Under the pieces are notes generated by a model. That model worked only from the letters and a program-made list of their open reading frames with translations. It searched no databases and had not been told where the DNA came from. A DNA stretch of 64,000 bases, taken from Muricauda sp. MAR_2010_75 (GTDB taxonomy: Bacteria > Bacteroidota > Bacteroidia > Flavobacteriales > Flavobacteriaceae). The translations under genes and the position numbers were made by a program. The stretch is from positions 1,015,501 to 1,079,500 of the forward strand of contig NZ_JQNJ01000001.1 of assembly GCF_000745185.1 (NCBI RefSeq). The letters are read 5' to 3'. Of the stretch, positions 1 through 8,247 are shown piece after piece; position 1 is the stretch's first letter; every line of letters begins with the position of its first letter.

Positions 1-1
1 C

Positions 2-235
2 GAGGCCACTTCAAGTTTGGACACCGAATCCGAAGCGCTTATTCAAAAAAGTTTAGGCGAATTGACCAAGGGAAGAACAACTTTTGTAATAGCACACCGA
101 TTGAGCACCATTCGCAAAGCTGACCAAATATTGGTGATTGAAAACGGCCATATCCTGGAACAGGGAACACACGAAACACTGATAGCTTCCGAAGGAAGGT
201 ATTTCAATTTATTTACCTACCAAGCAAGAATTTAA
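2..235 (+). CDS. ABC transporter ATP-binding protein, C-terminal end (partial)
   Basis: Only the last 77 residues of an ABC ATPase lie in the window; the 5' part is cut by the window edge. The visible part begins at the Walker B glutamate and D-loop (EATSSLD) and continues through the H-loop (IAHRLST) and the usual C-terminal segment ending in a GRYFNLF-like tail. That tail resembles lipid/multidrug exporters of the MsbA type, in which a membrane domain precedes the ATPase on the same chain; this is family knowledge, since the membrane part is not visible. Its stop codon overlaps the convergent ferredoxin gene by 4 bases. Confidence 0.9.
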   Translation, partial: EATSSLDTESEALIQKSLGELTKGRTTFVIAHRLSTIRKADQILVIENGHILEQGTHETLIASEGRYFNLFTYQARI

Positions 236-564
236 GCTTCTTCCGGTGCCAGTTCCACTTCCAGCCCATCCAAATCTTCGGTAATATGGAGTTGGCAGCC
301 CAATCGGCTATTGTCCTTCACAAAAAAAGCTTCGGCCAACATGGCTTCTTCATCATCCGATTTTTCCGGAAGTTGATGATCGGATTGTATGTAGCACTGG
401 CATGAGGCGCACATGGCCATGCCTCCACAGATTCCAATGGTCCCCTCAGGAGCCAATTCGTAGGAGCGTACCACCTCCATCAGGTTCATGTTCATATCGG
501 TTGGGGCATCCACTTCGTGGGAAACACCTTCTCGGTCAGTAATCTTTAGTTTGATATCACTCAT
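232..564 (-). CDS. 2Fe-2S ferredoxin, adrenodoxin type
   Basis: A 110-residue soluble electron carrier. C46, C52, C55 and C90 give the Cx5CxxC...C spacing that holds a plant/vertebrate-type [2Fe-2S] cluster, and the GxxxCGGxxxC context fits the adrenodoxin branch. It is the last gene of a minus-strand group that also contains a ferredoxin-NADP reductase-like flavoprotein, an Nfu scaffold and an Mrp ATPase, so the likely role is to take electrons from the reductase, perhaps for Fe-S assembly or a monooxygenase. The physiological acceptor cannot be read from the sequence. The start ATG at 562-564 gives the normal family length. Confidence 0.88.
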   Translation of the reverse strand: MSDIKLKITDREGVSHEVDAPTDMNMNLMEVVRSYELAPEGTIGICGGMAMCASCQCYIQSDHQLPEKSDDEEAMLAEAFFVKDNSRLGCQLHITEDLDGLEVELAPEEA

Positions 565-591
565 TCTATTTCGTAGGGTATAGGAATTAGG

Positions 592-979
592 GGTTAGGAA
601 TTAGTCTTCATAGATTTTATCAATCCATACAGTAATTTCGAGACTTCATTGGTAACCTGAATTATTTCGTCTGCTCTTCCTTTTGCCAACAAATTTAATT
701 TAACAGAAAGATAAATCATAGATCTTACTTCACTATTGGAACCAAAAGCGTAGAATAAAAACTTGGAAAAGTCAGCATTGGAACTTCTTTCAAAGCCTTC
801 GGCGATATTATTGGATACTGAAACAGAAGCTCTTCTTATTTGATCCCTGAAACCAAAATCTTTACATCCATGGAAATCATTATAAATAATAATAGCAAGT
901 TCTTGAGCTTTTTGCCAGACAATCAAATCTTCGAACCTCTGAACCGCCATACCCAACTCCTGTGTACTAATTACTAACC
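592..979. repeat. Imperfect inverted repeat bounding the four-helix bundle gene
   Basis: The 14 bases at 592-605 (ggttaggaattagt) and the reverse complement of 966-979 (ggttagtaattagt) match at 13 of 14 positions. The arms flank the four-helix-bundle gene almost exactly, the left arm overlapping its stop codon. A further direct copy of taggaattag lies at 581-590. In 23S rRNA intervening sequences the family gene sits inside a stem formed by such arms, so this may be the boundary of a transposed copy; that is inference. Confidence 0.6.
594..950 (-). CDS. Four-helix bundle protein (S23/IVS-encoded family)
   Basis: A 118-residue, all-helical protein with the hallmarks of the four-helix-bundle family found in 23S rRNA intervening sequences and related to Avd of diversity-generating retroelements: an N-terminal RFEDLxVWQKA, a central QIRRASVSVSNNIAEG and a SxxExR-like helix. 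I chose ATG 948-950; a TTG two codons upstream is also possible. Function is unknown in the family; no rRNA or reverse transcriptase is nearby. It interrupts the otherwise coherent redox group between reductase and ferredoxin and is bounded by an inverted repeat (592-605 / 966-979), suggesting it arrived as a small mobile unit. Confidence 0.85.
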   Translation of the reverse strand: MAVQRFEDLIVWQKAQELAIIIYNDFHGCKDFGFRDQIRRASVSVSNNIAEGFERSSNADFSKFLFYAFGSNSEVRSMIYLSVKLNLLAKGRADEIIQVTNEVSKLLYGLIKSMKTNS

Positions 980-984
980 ACTTA

Positions 985-2043
985 TTAATCTATTGCTTTG
1001 ACTACGGCCTTGGGAGCCTCTTTCTTACTGCCATCAAATCCTGTGACACCACCTACCGTGGTATATTTCATCACATATTTTTTATCAGGATGGATACGCT
1101 GATAGGCACTTTGGCACATCAAAGTGGCTTCATGGAAGCCGCAGAGAATCAACTTTAACTTTCCTGGATAGGTATTGACGTCACCAATGGCATAAATTCC
1201 GGGAATATTGGTCTGATAGTCCAAGGAATTGTCCACTTTAATGGCATTTTTTTCAATTTCCAAACCCCAATCGGCAATGGGACCCAATTTTGGGGAAAGT
1301 CCAAAAAGTGGAATAAAATTATCCACCATTACATCGGTTTCTTTCGAAGTGTCTGTATGCTGCACTGTGACTTTTTCCAACTTTCCTTCCCCTTGAAGCC
1401 CAACCACCTCGGCGGGGGTGATCAAATTGATTTTACCCTCATTTTTGAGCTGCTGCACTTTCTCAACCGAATCCAAAGCTCCCCGAAACTCATTGCGTCG
1501 GTGCACCAAGGTGACCTCATCGGCCACATCGGCCAAGAAAATGGACCAGTCCAAAGCGGAATCTCCACCTCCTGCGATCAATACTTTTTTGCCGCGATAG
1601 ATTTCCGGCTCTTTGATCATATAGGCAACCCCATTATCCTCATAATCTGAAAGGTTGTCCAACAACGGTTTCCTAGGTTCAAAACTTCCCAATCCTCCCG
1701 CAATGGCAATTACAGGTGCTTGATGTTTTGTGCCTTTATTGGTGGTGACCACAAAGGACCCATCCTCCAATTTTTCGATGGTCTCGGCTCGTTCGCCCAA
1801 GGTAAATCCGGGTTGAAACGGCTTGATCTGTTCCATAAGTTTGTCCACCAATTCACCAGCCAAAACTTCTGGATATCCGGGAATATCGTAAATGGGTTTT
1901 TTGGGATATATTTCGGCACATTGTCCTCCGGGCTGGGGCAAAGCGTCTATTAAATGGCATTTAAGTTGCAACAGGCCTGCTTCAAAAACAGCAAAGAGAC
2001 CCGTAGGTCCCGCTCCAATAATGAGTATGTCGGTCTTGATCAT
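985..2043 (-). CDS. Ferredoxin--NADP reductase-like FAD/NAD(P) oxidoreductase
   Basis: A 352-residue flavoprotein of the thioredoxin-reductase-like fold. It has an N-terminal FAD dinucleotide motif (GAGPTG), a GGQC segment, a second NADPH motif (GGGDSALDW), and a C-terminal GDVN motif contacting FAD. The CxxC redox pair of true thioredoxin reductases is absent, which places it with the YumC-type ferredoxin--NADP+ reductases. Start ATG 2041-2043 gives the family N-terminus (MIKTDILIIGAG); an 8-residue upstream extension is unlikely. It belongs with the Nfu and Mrp genes upstream and the ferredoxin downstream, so NADPH-to-ferredoxin transfer is the most economical role. Confidence 0.86.
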   Translation of the reverse strand: MIKTDILIIGAGPTGLFAVFEAGLLQLKCHLIDALPQPGGQCAEIYPKKPIYDIPGYPEVLAGELVDKLMEQIKPFQPGFTLGERAETIEKLEDGSFVVTTNKGTKHQAPVIAIAGGLGSFEPRKPLLDNLSDYEDNGVAYMIKEPEIYRGKKVLIAGGGDSALDWSIFLADVADEVTLVHRRNEFRGALDSVEKVQQLKNEGKINLITPAEVVGLQGEGKLEKVTVQHTDTSKETDVMVDNFIPLFGLSPKLGPIADWGLEIEKNAIKVDNSLDYQTNIPGIYAIGDVNTYPGKLKLILCGFHEATLMCQSAYQRIHPDKKYVMKYTTVGGVTGFDGSKKEAPKAVVKAID

Positions 2044-2107
2044 GTAACAAAGGTTTTGGGTGTGCAACTTACTGCATGCTCACGGAAAGATTTCTGATTT
2101 TCATCAG

Positions 2108-2353
2108 TTAGCTCACATTAATGACTTCCTCGATCTGCGGGGCGTATTTTTTAATGGTCATTTCCACACCGCTCTTTAGGGTCATTTGGTTGACACTGCA
2201 TCCAATACAGTTGCCTTCCAATTTGACTTTTACCGAATTATCGTTGTCTATTGAAATCAATGTGATGTCTCCTCCATCGCTTTGAAGAAAAGGTCGTATT
2301 TCCTCCAAAGCCTTCTCAACATTTGTTTTTATTTCCTCTGATGTCATGCTCAT
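2108..2353 (-). CDS. NifU C-terminal domain (Nfu) Fe-S scaffold protein
   Basis: An 81-residue protein consisting only of the NifU C-terminal domain, with the CIGC cysteine pair at C49 and C52 that binds a bridging [4Fe-4S] cluster between two subunits. Such proteins carry and deliver Fe-S clusters to client enzymes. The start overlaps the stop of the Mrp ATPase by 4 bases (ATGA), so the two are translationally coupled, which fits cooperation of Nfu and Mrp in cluster delivery. The N-terminal IscU-like and ferredoxin-like domains of full-length NifU are absent, as is normal for this branch. Confidence 0.9.
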   Translation of the reverse strand: MSMTSEEIKTNVEKALEEIRPFLQSDGGDITLISIDNDNSVKVKLEGNCIGCSVNQMTLKSGVEMTIKKYAPQIEEVINVS

Positions 2354-3489
2354 TTCTTTTTAACGGCGGCACAACCAGCCATTGTTGTAATCTTTATTGC
2401 TTCAGTGGGGGGCAAATCGGTGTTTCGTTTTACCAACTCACTGACCACATTTTTTGTCAATTCCTCAAATGCCTCCTCTGTTGGGGTGGCGGTCTGCAAT
2501 GCAGCAGGTCTACCTACATCGCCTGCTTCCCGTATACTCTGCACCAATGGAATTTCTCCTAAAAAGGGCACATCCAAGTCTTCAGCCAAGTTTTTGGCAC
2601 CATTTTCCCCAAAGATATGGTATTTGTTGTTAGGCAGCTCTTTTGGTGTAAAATAGGCCATGTTTTCCACAATGCCGAGCACTGGTACATTTATGGCTTC
2701 TTGCTGGAACATGGCAACCCCTTTTCGGGCATCGGCCAATGCTATTTCCTGGGGGGTACTCACTACCACCGCTCCCGTTACAGGTAGGGATTGCATGATA
2801 CTTAAATGAATATCCCCAGTTCCCGGAGGCAAATCCAACAATAAAAAGTCCAATTCACCCCAATGGGCATCAAAAATCATTTGATTGAGTGCCTTAGCAG
2901 CCATGGGGCCACGCCAAATTACGGCTTGGTTGGGCTGGGTGAAAAATCCAATGGACAACAGTTTCACCCCATAGTTTTCAATGGGCTTCATCTTGGCCTT
3001 GCCATCCACGTTGATGGACAATGGTTTTTCCGAAGCAACATCAAACATAATGGGCATGGAAGGTCCGTAGATATCCGTGTCCAAAAGTCCGACTTTAAAT
3101 CCCATTTTGGCCAAGGTGACCGCCAAATTTGCGGTAACCGTAGATTTACCCACGCCTCCTTTGCCGGAGGCTACGGCGATGATATTTTGAATTCCGGGAA
3201 TTGGGTTTCCTTTAATCTGGTTGACCTTGGGTTTTTCTGGAGCATCAACCTTTAGGTTGACCTTGATCTTTGCTTTTTCATAGACTTCCCTGTGGATACA
3301 CTTTAAGATTTCCACCTCTGTCTTCTTTTTGGCTTGAAGACTTGGGTTTTTTATGGTAACATCCACTTCCACTTGATCTCCAAATACCTGTATGTTGGTA
3401 ATGGCTCCGCTTTCCACAATGTTCTGTCCATCTCCCGGCGCAGAAATTTTTTCCAATGCCTTAAGAATATCTGCCTTTTTCAGCTTCAT
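2350..3489 (-). CDS. apbC: Mrp/ApbC family Fe-S cluster carrier ATPase
   Basis: A 379-residue cytosolic P-loop NTPase. Residues 1-95 form a DUF59/MIP18-like domain; the deviant Walker A motif (GKGGVGKST) is at about 108-117, followed by the DxDxxGPS switch motif characteristic of Mrp/NBP35 proteins and DLPPGTGD. The family binds and transfers [4Fe-4S] clusters in an ATP-dependent way. It is first in the minus-strand Fe-S group, with a good -7 promoter box about 46 bases upstream and a 4-base overlap into nfu. The DUF59 fusion is common in Bacteroidota Mrp proteins. Confidence 0.93.
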   Translation of the reverse strand: MKLKKADILKALEKISAPGDGQNIVESGAITNIQVFGDQVEVDVTIKNPSLQAKKKTEVEILKCIHREVYEKAKIKVNLKVDAPEKPKVNQIKGNPIPGIQNIIAVASGKGGVGKSTVTANLAVTLAKMGFKVGLLDTDIYGPSMPIMFDVASEKPLSINVDGKAKMKPIENYGVKLLSIGFFTQPNQAVIWRGPMAAKALNQMIFDAHWGELDFLLLDLPPGTGDIHLSIMQSLPVTGAVVVSTPQEIALADARKGVAMFQQEAINVPVLGIVENMAYFTPKELPNNKYHIFGENGAKNLAEDLDVPFLGEIPLVQSIREAGDVGRPAALQTATPTEEAFEELTKNVVSELVKRNTDLPPTEAIKITTMAGCAAVKKK

Positions 3490-3534
3490 GTAATCCTAAT
3501 TTTATATGCAGTCGTTTGTATTGATTCTAAATTA

Positions 3535-3542
3535 CAAAGATA
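3535..3542 (-). promoter_or_regulatory. -7 promoter box of the Mrp/Nfu group
   Basis: The minus strand reads TATCTTTG, a full match to the Bacteroidota -7 consensus TAnnTTTG, 45 bases before the mrp ATG. No clear TTTG -33 element was seen at 19-21 bases upstream. Confidence 0.55.
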
Positions 3543-3768
3543 CGGTGTTGCGCTTAGATTAAGAAGTTGGTTGATTGAATTTCAATATAGTAGAACAACT
3601 TACATCTATATTATGAAAATTCATTCGATTTTTAACTGCTTTTGAGTGCTTTCCCTTGTCCCAATCTGAAAATAATGATGCTATATTAACATAAAAAAGA
3701 GCCGTCACCCCACTTTTTTTTGAAAAAAATGTAGCTTAGGTGTTTCAACCCACCAATGACTGACCAAA

Positions 3769-5427
3769 ATGCAGTTCAAACCCAAAACCTCTCAATTTGT
3801 TTGCTTTTTTAGCTTGATAATCCTGTTTTCTTGTGCTTCTAAACAGGAATTCACCAAAAGGGATGTCAAAAAATCGGAGCGCCTGATTGGTGTCCATTTT
3901 GCAAAACAGGGCAGGGATACCCTGTATCCGTATTTACAAAGAAACCGCGAAGGGTTCGACTCCCTCCGAAAATACCCGTTGGCCAACGATATTTTTCCAG
4001 CGGTTCGCTTTGACCCGGTACCCTTTGGGTTTGAGATGCCCGAACAGTTGGAAAATCAAACTTGGGAGATTCCAGAAAATGTGGAAGTCCCAGAACCTTA
4101 TGATGCACTGGCATTCTATACCATCCCGCAGTTGGCCTCATTGATCAAAAATCAAAAAATCACCGCTACCGAGTTAACCCAATTCTTTTTGGATCGATTA
4201 AAAAAATATCAGCCCATGTTGCAGTGCAGCATCAGCATTACGGATAGTTTGGCGTTGGCCCAGGCCAAACATGCCGATGATGAGATACAAAACGGCCACT
4301 ACCGCGGTATTTTACATGGCATCCCCTATGGCACAAAGGATTTGATGTCCGTTCCCGGATATACCACCACTTGGGGTGCGGGACCGTATAAAAATCAAGT
4401 TTTGAATGAAACCGCAACGGTGGTGCAAAAATTGGAAGAAGCAGGGGCTGTTTTGGTGGCTAAATTGGTTTCAGGGGCATTGGCGCGGGGCGATGTATGG
4501 TTTGGGGGAAAGACCAAAAATCCTTGGGATACTACGCAGGGAGCCAGTGGATCATCAGCAGGGTCGGGTTCGGCCACTTCAGCTGGATTGGTGCCTTTTG
4601 CATTGGGAACCGAGACATTGGGCTCCATCACTTCTCCCAGCACCCGAAATGGAATAACAGGACTACGTCCTACTTATGGACGGGTAAGTCGACATGGTGT
4701 TATGAGTTTGAGCTGGTCCATGGACAAGGTAGGACCCATGGGAAGAAATGCCGAGGATTGTGCCATTGTCTTCAGTGTCATCCAAGGAAAAGACAAAAAT
4801 GACCTGACCACCGTGGACTTACCCTTTGGTGTGGATTGGGAAAAGGATATTGCCAATCTTAAGGTTGCCTACCTCAAAAAAGATATAGAAAAGGACACTA
4901 CGGAAAGTGGCGATAATCTTCGCGCTGCTCTAAAAACATTGGAAGAAATGGGCGTACATCCTACCGCTGTGGAAATGCCGGAGGAGATTCCGTACAGAGG
5001 GTTTGATATTATTTTAAGGGCTGAAGCAGGAGCCTTTTTTGATGAATTGGTACGATCTGGAGAAGTGGACTTAATGGTTGAACAGGATTTTAGTTCCCGA
5101 GCCAATTCCCTAAGGCAAAGCCGATTCATCCCAGCGGTGGAATACCTCCAGGCCAATCGCCAGCGGCAGGTGTTAATCCAAAAGATGCAGGATTTGATGA
5201 AGGACTACGATGTGCTCATTTCCCCTACGTTTGGCAACGACCAATTGCTGGCCACTAATTTAACGGGGCATCCGGTCATTGCCATCCCTACCGGATTGGA
5301 CAAAGAAAATCACCCCACCAGCATGACTTTTGTAGGCAAATTGTATGATGAAGCCAGTATTTTGTTATTGGCCAAAGCCTTTCAGGAGAAAACCGTATTT
5401 GATGAAATGCACCCTCCAGGATTTTAA
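3769..5427 (+). CDS. Amidase-signature lipoprotein
   Basis: A 552-residue amidase-signature enzyme. The N-terminus is a lipoprotein signal (hydrophobic stretch followed by LFSC, cysteine near residue 22), so the enzyme is probably anchored in the cell envelope. About 110 residues of unassigned sequence precede the amidase domain. Catalytic features visible are the lysine of YGTKD (about residue 190), the GASGSSAGSGSA glycine/serine loop (about 260) and the TETLGSI segment carrying the nucleophilic serine. The family hydrolyses diverse amides; substrate is not predictable here. The 3' end overlaps the convergent MGMT-like gene by 4 bases. Confidence 0.88.
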   Translation: MQFKPKTSQFVCFFSLIILFSCASKQEFTKRDVKKSERLIGVHFAKQGRDTLYPYLQRNREGFDSLRKYPLANDIFPAVRFDPVPFGFEMPEQLENQTWEIPENVEVPEPYDALAFYTIPQLASLIKNQKITATELTQFFLDRLKKYQPMLQCSISITDSLALAQAKHADDEIQNGHYRGILHGIPYGTKDLMSVPGYTTTWGAGPYKNQVLNETATVVQKLEEAGAVLVAKLVSGALARGDVWFGGKTKNPWDTTQGASGSSAGSGSATSAGLVPFALGTETLGSITSPSTRNGITGLRPTYGRVSRHGVMSLSWSMDKVGPMGRNAEDCAIVFSVIQGKDKNDLTTVDLPFGVDWEKDIANLKVAYLKKDIEKDTTESGDNLRAALKTLEEMGVHPTAVEMPEEIPYRGFDIILRAEAGAFFDELVRSGEVDLMVEQDFSSRANSLRQSRFIPAVEYLQANRQRQVLIQKMQDLMKDYDVLISPTFGNDQLLATNLTGHPVIAIPTGLDKENHPTSMTFVGKLYDEASILLLAKAFQEKTVFDEMHPPGF

Positions 5428-5747
5428 AGCTCTTTTGCAGGGTCCCAAAAATGCTTTTGAAAATCTACGATTTGGTTGTCTTTGACTTTTATACCCTCAT
5501 TTTCGAGTAGCTGTTGCATAAGGTTAGTCCCACTAAAATGATGCTTTCCGGTAAGAATCCCAACTCGGTTTACCACGCGATGAGCCGGCACATCCTTGGC
5601 CAAGGAATTATTCATGGCCCAGCCGACCATTCGAGCACTTCGGGCAGCACCCAAATGTTTGGCAATGGCTCCGTAGGAGGTAACCCTGCCATACGGGATC
5701 AGTTTTGCTACCTCATAAACTTTATCAAAGAAATTTTGCTCTTCCAT
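5424..5747 (-). CDS. Alkyltransferase-like (ATL) DNA repair protein, MGMT family
   Basis: A 107-residue protein consisting of the DNA-binding C-terminal domain of O6-alkylguanine-DNA alkyltransferase. The active site reads VPAHRVV where true alkyltransferases have PCHR, so the alkyl-accepting cysteine is replaced by alanine. Proteins with this change (ATL/eATL) bind and flip O6-alkylguanine and hand the lesion to nucleotide excision repair instead of repairing it directly. The helix-turn-helix and arginine finger regions (GRVTSYGAIA, ARMVGWAMN) are intact. The gene lies one base from lysE-like and may be cotranscribed with it. Confidence 0.88.
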   Translation of the reverse strand: MEEQNFFDKVYEVAKLIPYGRVTSYGAIAKHLGAARSARMVGWAMNNSLAKDVPAHRVVNRVGILTGKHHFSGTNLMQQLLENEGIKVKDNQIVDFQKHFWDPAKEL

Positions 5748-5748
5748 G

Positions 5749-6378
5749 TTATCGGTAAAAGATTCGGATAAGGGTAATTACCAAGAGTACAAGCATCAAT
5801 GCACTCAAAATGTAGTTGGAATTCTTTGAAAATCGATTGGTTTTCGTCTCCAATTTATCGAAATAAAATGTATACAGATACAGAACGGAAAAAGTTCCTG
5901 CTCCTGCGGCCACTACAAAAGTGGTAATGTCCTTGGCTTCAAATTTTATCCAACCGGCCTCGTTCCACATGGCATTTAGTCCACTGTAGTAGGGAATGGT
6001 CAATAAATTTAACGCCGCCAACAGTACCCCTTTATAAAAACTGTTCTTTTTGCTGACTTTTACCTCTTTTAGTTTTTGGGCTTTTTTCCGCTTGGCGGTA
6101 ATAAAAAAATAAATGGCGAAAAAGGCGAAAACCGCTATTGCAATTTTTAACAAAAGGTCAATTACCTCGGGGTTTTTATACAGAAATTTTGAAATAAAAA
6201 CGGCAATATACGCCTGTACCATAATCATGGAGGACACTCCCAAACTGAAGATGATACCGTTCATCTTTCCTTTTTCCACACTTGTTTTGGCCGCATTCAT
6301 GTTAAGCAGACCTGGCGGCACGGTAGCCATAAAGGCCGCCGAAAATGTGGCGAAGAAGAGTATGAGAATGTGGGTCAT
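5749..6378 (-). CDS. LysE family translocator
   Basis: A 209-residue inner-membrane protein with about six hydrophobic segments and the N-terminal PPG motif (TVPPGLLNMNAAK) followed by a long basic loop, typical of LysE/RhtB-type exporters for amino acids or small metabolites. The substrate cannot be assigned. It starts 3 bases after the stop of trmB and stops just before the ATL gene, so trmB, lysE-like and ATL probably form one minus-strand transcript. Confidence 0.8.
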   Translation of the reverse strand: MTHILILFFATFSAAFMATVPPGLLNMNAAKTSVEKGKMNGIIFSLGVSSMIMVQAYIAVFISKFLYKNPEVIDLLLKIAIAVFAFFAIYFFITAKRKKAQKLKEVKVSKKNSFYKGVLLAALNLLTIPYYSGLNAMWNEAGWIKFEAKDITTFVVAAGAGTFSVLYLYTFYFDKLETKTNRFSKNSNYILSALMLVLLVITLIRIFYR

Positions 6379-6381
6379 TGG

Positions 6382-7050
6382 CTAGTTGATCCTAAACTGG
6401 ATGAAGGTGATTGGTTTTCCAGCCTCAAGATACTGATTTTCATAGAAAGTCTGGATCTCCAAAACTTCGGAAGGGCTTCCTTCATTCTTGTATACATCGT
6501 GATTGGCATACAAAATTTCATGCCCAAGCCCCTGTAAAAGCCCCAGTGTATAGCCATGCATGAACTCGCTATCAGTCTTTAAGTTCACAATCCCCTTAGG
6601 CTTGAGTATTTTTTTGTATCGCTCCAAAAATATGGGGTTTGTCATCCTATGTTTGGTGCGTTTGTACTTGATCTGCGGGTCTGGAAAGGTGATCCAGATT
6701 TCATCGACCTCATTTTCTCCAAATAAATGATCTATCAATTCTATTTGGGTCCGAAGGAATGCCACATTTTCCAGCTTTTGCTCCAATGCCGATTTGGCTC
6801 CTCGCCAAAAACGTGCGCCTTTAATATCGACCCCGATATAATTTTTGTCAGGATTTCTTTGGGCCAAGCCAATCGTATATTCGCCCTTGCCGCACCCCAA
6901 TTCCAAGACAATGGGGTTGTTGTTCTTAAAAAAAGACGCCCAGTTATTCTTTAACTTGAATCCTTCCAAAACTTCCTTCCGCGTGGGCTGTACCACATTG
7001 GCAAAGGTTTCGTTCTCTTTAAACCGTTTCAGCTTGTTCTTGCTTCCCAC
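6382..7050 (-). CDS. trmB: tRNA (guanine-N7-)-methyltransferase
   Basis: A 222-residue SAM-dependent methyltransferase that forms m7G46 in tRNA. The SAM-binding motif (VLELGCGKGEY), the WITFPDPQIKYKRTKHR segment and the C-terminal TxFE-like region are all diagnostic of TrmB. The open frame continues upstream to 7281, but that extension would overlap the divergent glycosyltransferase; I chose GTG at 7048-7050, which gives the flavobacterial N-terminus GSKNKLKRF and the normal length. First gene of a likely operon with the LysE-type and ATL genes. Confidence 0.9.
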   Translation of the reverse strand: MGSKNKLKRFKENETFANVVQPTRKEVLEGFKLKNNWASFFKNNNPIVLELGCGKGEYTIGLAQRNPDKNYIGVDIKGARFWRGAKSALEQKLENVAFLRTQIELIDHLFGENEVDEIWITFPDPQIKYKRTKHRMTNPIFLERYKKILKPKGIVNLKTDSEFMHGYTLGLLQGLGHEILYANHDVYKNEGSPSEVLEIQTFYENQYLEAGKPITFIQFRIN

Positions 7051-7134
7051 TGTCTGCGTTTTTGAGCAAAAATTTAATGTTTTGGCAAAACTAAGGAAAT
7101 CTACAAGCAAATTTGATTTTGTTTTTTTGTCGTT

Positions 7135-8247
7135 ATGCAAAATTCGAAACGCATTCTGGTAGCGCCACTTAACTGGGGGCTGGGACACGCCACACGCTGT
7201 ATTCCCATTATCAATGCCCTTTTGGAACACGGCCACCAACCTTTTATTGCTTCGGATGGGGTTGCTTTGACTCTTTTGCAAAAAGAATTTCCGGAGTTAC
7301 CCTCTTTTGAGTTGCCTTCATACAAGATTACCTATGCCGAGAAGGGGAAAAACTTTAAGATCAAAATGATATGGGATTCACCCAAGGTGCTCAAAGCAAT
7401 GGCCAAAGAGAAAAAAGCGGTTAAAAAATTGGTCAAAGAGCATCAATTGGACGGAATCATTTCGGACAATAGGCTGGGGGTGTATTCCAAGAAAGTACCT
7501 TGTGTTTTTATCACCCACCAGCTCAATGTGCTTTCGGGGAACACTACGTGGATGAGTTCACAAGCGCACCAAAAGATCATCAAAAAATTCAATGCCTGTT
7601 GGGTTCCCGATGTTGAAGGCAAACCCAATTTAACGGGAAAATTAGGGCACTTGAAGAAATCCAAACTCAACATCAAATATTTGGGGCCTTTGAGTCGGTT
7701 TGAAAAAATGGATGTTCCTGTAATCTATGATCTTATGGTCTTGCTTTCTGGGCCCGAACCACAGCGCACTTTTTTGGAAGAAAAACTTTTGAAAGAACTT
7801 CGGGAATTTGAGGGCAATATTCTTTTTGTGGGGGGTAAAATCGAGGCTTCACAGACAAAAAAGGACATAAAAACGGAAAAGGGATCCCTATTTCACATCA
7901 ATTTTATGCAATCCGGTGAATTGCAAACTGCATTGAACCAAAGTACCAAAGTATTGTGTCGTTCCGGCTATACCACGGTGATGGATTTGGCAAAGTTGGA
8001 AAAAAAGGCCTTTTTTATTCCGACTCCCGGACAGTATGAACAGGAATATTTGGCCAAACGGATGGAAAAACAAAATTTGGTCCCTTACTGTGGACAGGAT
8101 GATTTCACTTTAGGCGAGCTATCCCGTATGGATAATTTTGAAGGTTTGGCTCAGTTTGATTCGGAAATTGACTTCGCCGATTTATTTACCGCCTTTTCCA
8201 AAGTAAATGAAAACTCGGAGCCTACATCTTCCTCACTTTCCACATAG
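7135..8247 (+). CDS. GT28-type glycosyltransferase (MurG/UGT fold)
   Basis: A 370-residue GT-B-fold protein. The N-terminus (LVAPLNWGLGHATRC) carries the glycine-rich loop of family 28 and related glycosyltransferases, and the C-terminal half has the nucleotide-sugar-binding region (CRSGYTTVMDLA, PTPGQYEQEYLA). It is conserved in flavobacteria as a single gene, so an envelope glycan or glycolipid role is likely but the acceptor is unknown. Its last 97 bases overlap the convergent histidine kinase gene, including conserved kinase sequence, so the C-terminal 32 residues are probably poorly constrained. Confidence 0.8.
   Translation: MQNSKRILVAPLNWGLGHATRCIPIINALLEHGHQPFIASDGVALTLLQKEFPELPSFELPSYKITYAEKGKNFKIKMIWDSPKVLKAMAKEKKAVKKLVKEHQLDGIISDNRLGVYSKKVPCVFITHQLNVLSGNTTWMSSQAHQKIIKKFNACWVPDVEGKPNLTGKLGHLKKSKLNIKYLGPLSRFEKMDVPVIYDLMVLLSGPEPQRTFLEEKLLKELREFEGNILFVGGKIEASQTKKDIKTEKGSLFHINFMQSGELQTALNQSTKVLCRSGYTTVMDLAKLEKKAFFIPTPGQYEQEYLAKRMEKQNLVPYCGQDDFTLGELSRMDNFEGLAQFDSEIDFADLFTAFSKVNENSEPTSSSLST

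Noticed and set aside
985..2043. Thioredoxin reductase
   Set aside because: The CxxC redox pair is absent and the neighbours are ferredoxin and Fe-S assembly genes, so the ferredoxin--NADP reductase branch fits better.
7051..7281. A 77-residue N-terminal extension of trmB
   Set aside because: It would overlap the divergent glycosyltransferase by 147 bases and has no counterpart in the family; GTG 7048-7050 gives the standard N-terminus.
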